DNA of 64,000 bases from Paucibacter sp963740455. Its GTDB lineage: Bacteria > Pseudomonadota > Gammaproteobacteria > Burkholderiales > Burkholderiaceae_C. Below, piece after piece: positions 53,688 to 61,091 of this stretch. Each line of letters begins with the position of its first letter. Within the stretch, counting starts at the first letter, position 1. The stretch covers positions 1 through 64,000 of the forward strand of contig CAVUEF010000026.1 in NCBI GenBank assembly GCA_963740455.1. The letters are read 5' to 3'. A program made the translations under genes and the position numbers. The notes below the pieces were generated by a model. The model saw only the letters and a list, made by a program, of their open reading frames with translations, made no database searches and had not been told where the DNA came from.

Positions 53688-55352
53688 ATGGAAGCCGACC
53701 TGCAAGAAAAAGTCACCTTTTATCTGACCGGAAAAATGTCCGGCGCGCATCTGCAAGCGATTGAGGGTGGCGGGCTGAGCCCGGCGCTGTTTTCAGGCTA
53801 CCGGAACCTTACGCAACTGCGCTATGACTTTCCGCTGGTGCTGGTCAGCGGCCCTTCGCAGGGCCACTTTGCCGAGCCTTTGTCCGGGTTGTTCGACGCC
53901 GTCCTGGAGAGCGTCGCGCACGGCAAGGATGCGGATCGAATCAGGCAGCATGTGTTGCGCCTCGAAGAGGAGATCCGCACGCTGGTGGCCAGCGGCGTTG
54001 GTGGCACGCTCGCGCAACTGTGGGACAAGGCGGCGCAGCCGCTGGCAGCGGCCAGCCCGCTGATCAAGGACAGCCTGGCCAAGGCCCGCGCCAAGCTGAA
54101 GCTTGATGGCGAACTGGTCGACTGCGACGCGGCCCTGCCTTACCGGCTGCTCAGCCATGCCTGGGCCATCGCCCAGCAGCGCAAGGCGAGTGGCTTCGGC
54201 CGAGAAGTCGACACGCTGGTCCTGAAGCTGTCCGACATCCTGAAGGCTGACTTCGTCAACTCAGACGCGGGCAAGAGTGCCGCGAACCTGAAGGCCTCGT
54301 TCGGTTCGGGCCCGATGGACTGTTTCGACTTCGACGTGATGTCGCGCCTGCTCAGAAAGACCACGTCCAAGCTGCGCCTGTCCAAGCGCCGGCGCCAGCG
54401 GATCGAGAAGCTGCTGTCGGTGCTGCACTCGCAGCAGTTCTTCCCCAGCGCCAGCGCCGAGGGCGGGAGCCCCTACCCGTTCGCGTTTGAGAGTTGCGCC
54501 AACGCGATCAAGGCCTACCGCGAACGTCTGCCCAAGGCGATCGCCCTGGCCAAGGCCTTCGCGATGGCCGAGCTCGAGATCAAGGGCGAATACAAGGAGA
54601 CGCTGCACGACGCCTTGTTCGATGGCTTCGGCGAGGCCGGTCTCGACGCGCAGGAGCTGGCGCTGTTCCCGGACTACTTCGTGCATCTGAACGAACACCA
54701 AATGTCGGCGCCGGAGCAGGCCAGGCTGAGCGAAATCCTGTCGGCAGACTTGCCCATAAAGGTGCTGGTGCAGACCGACGATGTCATCGATGTCTCGCCG
54801 CTTAAGCGCGGGCAGCTCGCCTTCGCGTCGGGCAGCCGGCGGCTGGCCAATCTGGCGATGGGCTTGAACGATGTCTTCGTGCTGCAGTCGCCGAGCTCGA
54901 ATCTGCCGCGCATGAGCCGGCACATCGAGGCGGGGCTCTCGTATCCAGGCCCCGCCCTGTTCAACGTGTTCTCCGGCGCGTCTAGCCAAGCGGGCGGATT
55001 CCCTCCCTACTTGGTGGCGGCGGCGGCGATGGAGGCCAGGATATTTCCGGCCTTCGTGTTCGATCCATCGGCGGGGCCGAACTGGGCTGCACGTTTTTCT
55101 CTGCTCGACAACCCGCAGCCGGATCTGGACTGGCCCGTCCAGGACTTCCAGTACGAAGACGCGCAGTCTCAGGCGGTCGCCGAGCGCGTTCCGTTCACGC
55201 TGATCGACTTCGTCGCCAGCGATCCCAGGCACAGCCGTCACTTCGCCCGGGTGCCGCGCGAGCAGTGGAACGGCGCCTTGGCGCCCATCGAGGAAATCAT
55301 GGGGGAGAAGGCGAAGGCAATGGCCCGATCGACCGCATTCCGAGCCTGCTGA
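53688..55352 (+). CDS. large KorAB-associated protein of unknown function
   Basis: A 554-residue protein with no fold recognised from motifs. It has no signal peptide and is probably cytoplasmic. A basic helical stretch (TSKLRLSKRRRQRIEKLL) and an acidic, mixed alpha/beta C-terminal half are visible. It begins 17 bases after korB. Its frame ends at TGA 55350-55352. From about 55316 the host-like codon pattern switches to another frame that leads into the ferredoxin-like tail, so the native product is probably one ~730-residue protein. Confidence 0.72.
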   Translation: MEADLQEKVTFYLTGKMSGAHLQAIEGGGLSPALFSGYRNLTQLRYDFPLVLVSGPSQGHFAEPLSGLFDAVLESVAHGKDADRIRQHVLRLEEEIRTLVASGVGGTLAQLWDKAAQPLAAASPLIKDSLAKARAKLKLDGELVDCDAALPYRLLSHAWAIAQQRKASGFGREVDTLVLKLSDILKADFVNSDAGKSAANLKASFGSGPMDCFDFDVMSRLLRKTTSKLRLSKRRRQRIEKLLSVLHSQQFFPSASAEGGSPYPFAFESCANAIKAYRERLPKAIALAKAFAMAELEIKGEYKETLHDALFDGFGEAGLDAQELALFPDYFVHLNEHQMSAPEQARLSEILSADLPIKVLVQTDDVIDVSPLKRGQLAFASGSRRLANLAMGLNDVFVLQSPSSNLPRMSRHIEAGLSYPGPALFNVFSGASSQAGGFPPYLVAAAAMEARIFPAFVFDPSAGPNWAARFSLLDNPQPDLDWPVQDFQYEDAQSQAVAERVPFTLIDFVASDPRHSRHFARVPREQWNGALAPIEEIMGEKAKAMARSTAFRAC

Positions 55353-55879
55353 TGGTTGACGCGAAGAACGGGCTGCAGAAAATCATCGTCGACGCGAAGT
55401 TGATTCGCGCGGCGCGCCGTTGCCAGTCGCAGTGGCACAGCCTGCAAGAACTCGGCGGCATTCACAACTCGCATGCCGATAAGCTGCTGGCGCGCGAACG
55501 GCAGGCTTGGGAAGAACGCGCGCGGCAAGAAGCGGCGGCGCTACTGCCAGCGGCACCGTCCGAGCCTGGGCCCGCAGCGACCGCTGCGCTGCCAGAGGCG
55601 CCCGTCGCAGAACTGGCCCCCGAGCGATCTCCAGATGAGGCCTATATCGAGACGGCGCGGTGTTCGACCTGCAACGAATGCACTCAGATCAACAACAAGA
55701 TGTTCGCCTACGACGGCAATCAGCAGGCGTATATCGCCGACCTCAAAGCCGGCACCTATGCGCAATTGGTCGAGGCGGCCGAGAGCTGCCAGGTGTCGGT
55801 CATCCATCCGGGCAAGCCGATCCATCCCGACGAGCCCGGCCTGGCGGCGCTGATCGAGCGCGCCGCAGGCTTTCTCTAG
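55352..55879 (+). CDS. ferredoxin-like protein or C-terminal domain of the preceding gene
   Basis: From ATG 55352, a 175-residue product: a helical region (KIIVDAKLIRAARRCQSQWH), a Pro/Ala linker, then a ferredoxin-like domain CSTCNECTQINNKMFAYDG with a further Cys in EAAESCQVSVIHPGKP, enough for one [4Fe-4S] cluster. It is the likely electron acceptor for KorAB. The ATG overlaps the upstream TGA (TGATG), which could be true coupling. However, upstream codons in this frame (GNGPIDRIPSLL) also look coding, favouring a frameshifted fusion. Confidence 0.75.
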   Translation: MVDAKNGLQKIIVDAKLIRAARRCQSQWHSLQELGGIHNSHADKLLARERQAWEERARQEAAALLPAAPSEPGPAATAALPEAPVAELAPERSPDEAYIETARCSTCNECTQINNKMFAYDGNQQAYIADLKAGTYAQLVEAAESCQVSVIHPGKPIHPDEPGLAALIERAAGFL

Positions 55880-56027
55880 ATCGTCGCTGCCCTCCGGTTC
55901 GAGTGCGTCCTGCGCAGCGCCGCCTGCGTGTCACAATTCCGCGGCACCGACTTTTGGCGCGGTCTTTGCGTCATGACGAACCGGGCGTACCCTGAGGTCT
56001 TTACGCGCTTACTTGAGGCAGAAGTTC

Positions 56028-56846
56028 ATGTCCGTTGATCCCCAGCTCAGAACACTCGAAATTGACATCCCGGCGCAGCCCGAGGTGCTCGTGAAGCTGT
56101 CCTTGCTGATGGCCGAGGACGAGGTCAATCTGCAAGGCATGTCGGCCTTGATCGAGGCCGACATGGCGCTGGCCTCTTCGGTGCTGAAGGCGGTGAATTC
56201 ATCGCTGTACGGCCTCAGGGGACGGGTGCAGAGCGTTCAGCAGGCGCTCACCTACCTGGGCATGCGCGAGGTGGCTGCCATCACTTTCGAGATGAGCATG
56301 CGCGCCGCTTTCCCGCCGGCGCCCGAGCTCAATCCGGTTTGGGAGCGTGCCGCCGAGCGTGGCATCCTGATGGGCCATCTGGGGCAGATGCTGGGCATCG
56401 ATCCCTGGGCCGCGCATTCGGCCGGTCTGTTCGAAGAATGCGGCAAGGCGGTCTTGTATCGTCATGCACCCGACCACTATCCGTCGATGCTGCGCGCTGT
56501 CGAGCTCGACATCGAATTGGCGCAGTTGGAGCGCCGCGCCTTCGGCGTCAGTCACGACGCGCTGGGTGCCGCCATGTGCGAGAGCTGGGGCCTGTCAGCG
56601 CAGGCCGTGGCCAGCGTGCGCCACCATGTGACGGTGCAGTCCAGCGGCCAGCTCCCCGACATGCCGCAGCAGGTCGCCGTGTGCGTGCTGTCCGCCCTGG
56701 TTCACGCCATGGTCCATGCGCCGGATACGCTTGAACCCTTGGCGATCGAATTGACGCCCAAGGCCGATCTGGACGAAACCCTGGTGTTGCGTGCCGTGCG
56801 CCGCTTGCTCGAACAAAGGCAAGAGCGCTTGGCGCATGGCGGGTGA
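56028..56846 (+). CDS. HDOD-domain protein
   Basis: A 272-residue cytoplasmic protein filled by one HDOD domain (about 15-215): PAQPEVLVKLSLLMAEDEVN, then the SSVLKAVNSSLYGLRGRVQSV-like segment and LGMREVAAITFEM. HDOD proteins are signalling adaptors related to HD hydrolases but usually lack catalysis; some affect motility, biofilm or c-di-GMP signalling. It precedes the pilin gene. The start is ATG 56028. Confidence 0.87.
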   Translation: MSVDPQLRTLEIDIPAQPEVLVKLSLLMAEDEVNLQGMSALIEADMALASSVLKAVNSSLYGLRGRVQSVQQALTYLGMREVAAITFEMSMRAAFPPAPELNPVWERAAERGILMGHLGQMLGIDPWAAHSAGLFEECGKAVLYRHAPDHYPSMLRAVELDIELAQLERRAFGVSHDALGAAMCESWGLSAQAVASVRHHVTVQSSGQLPDMPQQVAVCVLSALVHAMVHAPDTLEPLAIELTPKADLDETLVLRAVRRLLEQRQERLAHGG

Positions 56847-56990
56847 GTCGGTGCGGTCAGACCGACGAGAAACGTCACTCTTGGCTCAAGCCCGACCAGA
56901 TTCGGCGCGTGCCTTGACGCAAAGTGTCACCCTGTCTCGGTATCGATGCCTGAAAACGTGTGAAACCGCACAAAACGGGCAGTTTCCAAG

Positions 56991-57007
56991 TTGGCACGAC
57001 AACTGCA
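56991..57007 (+). promoter_or_regulatory. sigma-54 promoter of the pilin gene
   Basis: TTGGCACGACAACTGCA matches the -24/-12 consensus: GG at 56993-56994 and GC at 57005-57006 with exactly 10 bases between. Transcription should start near 57018, about 40 bases before the pilin ATG. Type IV pilin genes are classically RpoN- and PilSR-dependent, which agrees. Confidence 0.85.
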
Positions 57008-57059
57008 TTCATGAGGGATGTTCTCGTCCCACCTTTCACTGACCAACGGAGATTTTTCT

Positions 57060-57476
57060 ATGAACATGAAGCGCGTCCAGCAAGGTTTCACCCTGATCGA
57101 ACTGATGATCGTCGTGGCCATCATCGGTATCTTGGCAGCCGTGGCTTTGCCGGCATATCAGACCTATACGAAGAAGGCCAAGTTCACTGAAGTGGTCTTG
57201 GCGACTTCTGCAGCGAAAATTGCGGTTGAAGTTTGTGCGCAGGATCTGGGTACCGTCACGGGTTGCACGGGGGGAGCACAAGGCGTGCCCGCTGACATTG
57301 CCGCCGCTGCTGGGTATCTGGCTTCACTCGCGACCTTGAATGGCGTGATCACGGCTACAGCAGTTGCCACAAACGGCTTGGGCGGCGAAACCTACGTCAT
57401 GACGCCGACACTTCTCAATGGCAAGGTGACTTGGGCCATCGGCGGAAGCTGTATTGCCGCCACTTTGTGCAAGTAA
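57060..57476 (+). CDS. pilA: type IV major pilin
   Basis: A 138-residue pilin, the subunit of surface fibres for twitching, adhesion and DNA uptake. The short leader MNMKRVQQG is followed by the methylated Phe and hydrophobic helix FTLIELMIVVAIIGILAAVA, with Glu at position 5 of the mature protein. Four Cys (two in VCAQDLGTVTGC, two in SCIAATLC at the end) can form the loop disulfides. The start is ATG 57060. A sigma-54 promoter precedes it and a terminator follows. Confidence 0.93.
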   Translation: MNMKRVQQGFTLIELMIVVAIIGILAAVALPAYQTYTKKAKFTEVVLATSAAKIAVEVCAQDLGTVTGCTGGAQGVPADIAAAAGYLASLATLNGVITATAVATNGLGGETYVMTPTLLNGKVTWAIGGSCIAATLCK

Positions 57477-57543
57477 TCTCTGCCTGATAGCCGGGTGGGT
57501 TGGAGCCAGCGCAGCGAACTCCAACAAACCCGGTTGAACACAA

Positions 57544-57567
57544 GGCGCCCCTCGGGGCGCTTTTTTT
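57544..57567 (+). terminator. rho-independent terminator of pilA
   Basis: GGCGCCCC and GGGGCGC form the stem around TC, followed by seven T. A similar but degenerate stretch, ending in CTCTTTGCTTTG, is found at 60086-60114 just before the intact rluA-type gene, so this junction seems to be duplicated. Confidence 0.88.
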
Positions 57568-57629
57568 GCTTTGGTGCCTACGGTCATGCTGCTCAAACTG
57601 AAACGCAGCCCCATGCCGATCCGGTCGGC

Positions 57630-57995
57630 TCAAAGACTCAAGCTCAATCCGCTTTCAAACCGACGTGCCAAGCCGGTCACCGGGTCGGTGAATGCCAGCG
57701 TCTTGGCCAGCAATTGCAGCGGCTGGCTGTAGTCGTTTTCGACGGGCTCGGGGAGGTGAACCGGATAGATCCGGTCGCCGACGATGGGCAGGCCCAGCGC
57801 ACACATGTGCACGCGCAACTGGTGACGCTGGCCTGTGCTGGGCTCGAGCGAATAGCGCGCCAGCGCGCCGCGGCGCTCGAGCAAGCTGATGCGCGTGTGG
57901 GCGTTGGGCGCACCTGGCGTTTCGGCCCTGCGCATGAACGAGTCGCCTTCGGCAAGGCGACTGCTGCGGCTCATAGGCAAGACCAAGTCGGCCTG
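57630..57995 (-). pseudogene. 3' fragment of an RluA-family pseudouridine synthase gene
   Basis: The frame read leftward to the stop at 57630 matches residues ~185-302 of the intact protein encoded at 60138-61082. Roughly nine in ten residues are the same by eye, including STGQRHQLRVHMCALGLP and FTDPVTG..RRFESGLSL. The catalytic Asp region is absent, so it cannot be active. Similarity breaks near 57992. The divergence from the intact copy means it is not a fresh duplication; it may be the tail left when foreign DNA replaced or split the locus. Confidence 0.85.
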
Positions 57996-58162
57996 ATGTT
58001 TGCGTTGCCAGCTTTGCTCGTCTACTGTGTCATCGTACTCGCTGATAAACCCGTGCCCGGTGGTGCGCTGTGGGCCCGCCCTGCGCCGAGGCGAGATTCC
58101 GGCAGGAAGCTATCCGCCAGGGGAAGCGAGCATTGAACGAAGAACGCAAGTGGCGCAGTCGA

Positions 58163-58270
58163 TCAGAACATCAAGTTCAGCCGACTTTCGAATCGACGTT
58201 GCCGGCTGGTGACGGAGTCGATGAATTCCAGCAGCCAGCGCGCGTTGCGGCGTGGACGCAGCTCAAAAGA
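58163..58270 (-). pseudogene. possible second, shorter rluA-type 3' tail
   Basis: Leftward translation to the stop at 58163 gives LLEFIDSVTSRQRRFESRLN, which aligns with LLAKTLVFTDPVTGMPRRFESGLS at the end of the intact rluA-type protein. The reading frame upstream (about 58270) no longer matches well. With only ~25 matching positions this is tentative. It lies between the longer fragment and the AbiE operon. Confidence 0.45.
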
Positions 58271-58297
58271 CACGCCAGCGCCAACGCAAGTCGCCAT

Positions 58298-58397
58298 AAA
58301 CCCCACGAAGTAAAGGGGTTGGATGATACTTATTTTTGACTTGCCAAGCGCTTTGGCTAAAATAAGTTTGCATAAACCCCACGTTAATATGGGGTTT
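58298..58397 (+). promoter_or_regulatory. AbiE operon promoter flanked by two inverted repeats
   Basis: A sigma-70 promoter with TTGACT (58336-58341), a 16-base spacer and TAAAAT (58358-58363) sits between two related inverted repeats. One is AAACCCCAC...GGGGTT (58298-58320); the other is AAACCCCACGTT...GGGGTTT (58374-58397). Both begin with CATAAACCCCACG. The second overlaps the expected transcription start. AbiEi proteins repress their own operon by binding paired repeats, so these are probably its operators. Confidence 0.7.
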
Positions 58398-58407
58398 GGG
58401 TGGACTT

Positions 58408-58965
58408 ATGAAAAGAATGGAACTCATCCAGAGGCTCGCGGAGCTCGATCGGCGAGGCGTGTATGTGCTGGCCAGGCGCGACATCGAGAAGCTTTTCCCT
58501 CAGGAGAGCGCGAAGTCGATGGACCAGTCCTTGAAGCGCATGGTCGCCGACGGCCTCCTGCAGCGGGTCGCGCGGGGCCTCTACGTCAACCCGGCCGCAG
58601 CGAGCAAGAGCCGCTGGATCGCAGAGGAGATCGCCAAGGCGCTGCGACCGGGGAAACTCTCCTACGTCAGCTTGGAGTCGATCCTGTCGGAGTATGGCGT
58701 CATCTCGCAGATCCCGGTCAACCGCATGACGGTCATGACCACCGGGGCCAGCGGCCTGGTCGAGACCCCCTACGGGATGATCGAGTTCACCCACACCAAG
58801 CGCGGCGCGGCCGAGATTGTCAAGCGCACCCTGGAGGCCAAGGGGCGGCCACTGAGGATCGCCACCAAGCGGGCGGCGGTCCGAGACCTCTTGCGCGTCG
58901 GGCGCAACGCCAACATGATGGATCGAAGCGAGCTCGAGGACGAGCCGGCGGGAGAAGAGGCATGA
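58408..58965 (+). CDS. AbiEi-family antitoxin and transcriptional repressor
   Basis: AbiEi is the antitoxin of a type IV toxin-antitoxin system and represses its operon. The 185-residue protein has an N-terminal winged helix (LAELDRRGVYVLARRDIEKL, then LLQRVARGLYVNP) and a C-terminal domain with SYVSLESILSEYGVISQIP, both typical. ATG 58408 is chosen; ATG 58396 lies within the operator. Its stop overlaps the toxin start by 4 bases, coupling their translation. Confidence 0.85.
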   Translation: MKRMELIQRLAELDRRGVYVLARRDIEKLFPQESAKSMDQSLKRMVADGLLQRVARGLYVNPAAASKSRWIAEEIAKALRPGKLSYVSLESILSEYGVISQIPVNRMTVMTTGASGLVETPYGMIEFTHTKRGAAEIVKRTLEAKGRPLRIATKRAAVRDLLRVGRNANMMDRSELEDEPAGEEA

Positions 58966-59996
58966 GCGAGGACAAGAAGGACTTCAACGAGCTGGTCGAC
59001 CTGGCCATGACCGACCCGGCGCTGTCGGCCATGCGGCCGGTGGTTGAGAAGGAACTGCTGCACTACGAGATCTTCCAGGCGCTCGACGCTGAGGGGCTGC
59101 TCAAAGACCTGGTGTTCCAGGGAGGGACCTCGCTTCGGCTATGCCGCGGGTCGGACCGATTCAGCGAGGACATCGACTTCGCCGGCGGGACGGACTTCTC
59201 GGCCGACGGCATGCACCGAATCAAGGCGTGCGTGGAGAAGCGCATCGGCGAGCGCTTCGGGTTGAAGGTGGAGGTGAGCAATAAGCCCTCCAAGGTCGGC
59301 GAGGATGGGCCTCCCCACGTGCGGGTGGAAAAGTGGTGGATCTCGATCGAGACTGTGCCCGAGAACCGCGCGATGCCGCGCCAAAGGATCAAGCTGGAGA
59401 TCGCCAACATCCCGGCGCGCACGCGCGAGCTGGTCCCGCTGCGCGCCAACTACGCCGTCCTCGGGGGCATGCCGACGATGCTGGTCAACGCCGAGACCCT
59501 GGACGAAATCATGGCCGACAAGGTGCTGGCCTTCCCGACCTCGCTTTTGGACAACCAGGGTCAGCCGGTGGCGCCCGACTCCGGCAAGATCCGGCACCGC
59601 GACATCTGGGATCTGGCGTGGATGTCCACGCGAGGCGCCAGGTTGAATCCGCAGCTCGTGGCCGCCAAGATCGGCGACTACGGCGTGGCGGACTACCCTG
59701 GCCTGCTGGACCGGGCGATCGAGCGCATCCCCAGGATCGTGAAGAGCAAGGAATTCACGGCCCAAATGACGCGCTTTATTGATTCGGCCACGGTAGCCAA
59801 GACCCTGGCCAACGACGCCTACCTGGACTACCTGACCATGGCTGTCGGAGGCCTTTTCACGCAGATGAAGACGGCATTGGCCGCCATGCCGCAAGCCGCG
59901 CGGCAGATCCCCCCGATGGCCGTGGCCGCTTCGGATCCCGCGAAGGCCAAAGCCAACAAGTCCGACCGCAAGCAGGGCCAAGGGCTCGCGCGCTGA
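58962..59996 (+). CDS. AbiEii-family nucleotidyltransferase toxin
   Basis: AbiEii/MenT-type toxins are nucleotidyltransferases that arrest growth; characterised relatives modify tRNA. The 344-residue protein shows the catalytic signature FQGGTSLRL (GGTS at residues 54-57) and DRFSEDIDF (to residue 73), then the family's helical C-terminus with a basic end. With AbiEi it forms an abortive-infection (phage defence) system. The pair sits on a ~2.1 kb insert between duplicated rluA-type gene ends. Confidence 0.86.
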   Translation: MSEDKKDFNELVDLAMTDPALSAMRPVVEKELLHYEIFQALDAEGLLKDLVFQGGTSLRLCRGSDRFSEDIDFAGGTDFSADGMHRIKACVEKRIGERFGLKVEVSNKPSKVGEDGPPHVRVEKWWISIETVPENRAMPRQRIKLEIANIPARTRELVPLRANYAVLGGMPTMLVNAETLDEIMADKVLAFPTSLLDNQGQPVAPDSGKIRHRDIWDLAWMSTRGARLNPQLVAAKIGDYGVADYPGLLDRAIERIPRIVKSKEFTAQMTRFIDSATVAKTLANDAYLDYLTMAVGGLFTQMKTALAAMPQAARQIPPMAVAASDPAKAKANKSDRKQGQGLAR

Positions 59997-60026
59997 GCCG
60001 GGCCCCGGATCCGCGGCACCCAAAGG

Positions 60027-60050
60027 ATGTGAGCTCGGAAGAGCTCATAT
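60027..60050 (+). terminator. hairpin after the AbiE operon
   Basis: TGAGCTC pairs perfectly with GAGCTCA around a GGAA tetraloop, 33 bases after the toxin stop. There is no T run, so it may stabilise the mRNA end rather than terminate by itself. Confidence 0.45.
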
Positions 60051-60137
60051 CAAAGCGCCGTGAAATCTCAACAGATTCAGCGAACGGCTCGCTCTCGGGG
60101 GGCTCTTTGCTTTGTTCAGGTCTTGCATCGGGCGACG

Positions 60138-61082
60138 CTATGCTTTCGACTCAGCTTGGGCGGCCTCATCAGTTCCCAGGCTCAAGCCGCTTTCAAACCG
60201 ACGTGGCATGCCGGTGACCGGATCGGTGAATACCAGCGTCTTGGCCAGCAATTGCAGCGGCTGGCTGTAGTCGTTTTCTTCTGCCTCGGGCAGGTGCACC
60301 GGATAGATCCGGTCGCCGACGATGGGCAGGCCCAGCGCGCACATGTGCACGCGCAACTGGTGACGCTGGCCGGTGCTGGGTTCGAGCGAATAGCGCGCCA
60401 GCGCGCCGCGGCGCTCGAGCAAGCTGATGCGGGTGTGCGCGTTGGGCTCGCCCACCGCTTCAACCCTGCGCATGAACGAGTCACCTTCGACGAGGCGGCT
60501 GTTGTGATGCATCGGCAAGACCAGGTCGGCGCGATAGGGCGCGATGGCCTCATAGCGTTTGCTCACCTGTCGAAGGCGAAACAGCGCGTGATAGGCATCG
60601 CGGTCTTGCGGCCGCAAGCCGAACAGCACCAAGCCGGCGGTCTCGCGGTCGAGCCGGTGTAGCGGCTGCAGTGAGTCGACGCCAAGACGGCGTTTGAGCC
60701 GCACCAGCAGCGTTTCCTGCAGATAGCGACCGCCCGGCGTGACCGGCAGGAAGTGCGGTTTGTCGACCACCACCAGCAAGTCGTCCTGGAACAGCACGCG
60801 CTCATCGAACGGGATGCGCGGCTCAGGCGGCAGGCTGCGGTAGTAGTAGAGCTTGGCGTGCGGACGGTAGAGCGCGTTGACATCGACGGGGGTCAGGTCT
60901 TGCGCGTCCAGCACGTCACCGCACTGCATACGCAGCCGCCACTCAATCGCCGAGACATGCACAAAGCGTTGCTCTAGAAACGCCAGCATCGTTGGCCATG
61001 GTCCGGCCGGAAGCGAGACGCAACTGGCGCTGACGCCGTCGCGCGCCGGCGGCGGCGCTTCAGGCTGGCGCATGGCGGCCAT
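60138..61082 (-). CDS. RluA-family RNA pseudouridine synthase
   Basis: Converts selected uridines in rRNA or tRNA to pseudouridine. The 314-residue protein has the catalytic Asp145 in LHRLDRETAG, the following LVLFGLRP, and the C-terminal STGQRHQLRVHM. It lacks a clear S4 domain. It resembles the betaproteobacterial branch that begins around HVSAIEWRLRM...GDVLD; the exact RNA target is unknown. Its 3' end is duplicated at 57630-57995. Confidence 0.88.
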   Translation of the reverse strand: MAAMRQPEAPPPARDGVSASCVSLPAGPWPTMLAFLEQRFVHVSAIEWRLRMQCGDVLDAQDLTPVDVNALYRPHAKLYYYRSLPPEPRIPFDERVLFQDDLLVVVDKPHFLPVTPGGRYLQETLLVRLKRRLGVDSLQPLHRLDRETAGLVLFGLRPQDRDAYHALFRLRQVSKRYEAIAPYRADLVLPMHHNSRLVEGDSFMRRVEAVGEPNAHTRISLLERRGALARYSLEPSTGQRHQLRVHMCALGLPIVGDRIYPVHLPEAEENDYSQPLQLLAKTLVFTDPVTGMPRRFESGLSLGTDEAAQAESKA

Positions 61083-61091
61083 CGCTTGTGC

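Noticed and set aside
57495..58136. Rightward open frame across the rluA-type fragment
   Set aside because: It is antisense to the fragment, and the matching antisense frame also occurs opposite the intact gene, so it is a shadow.
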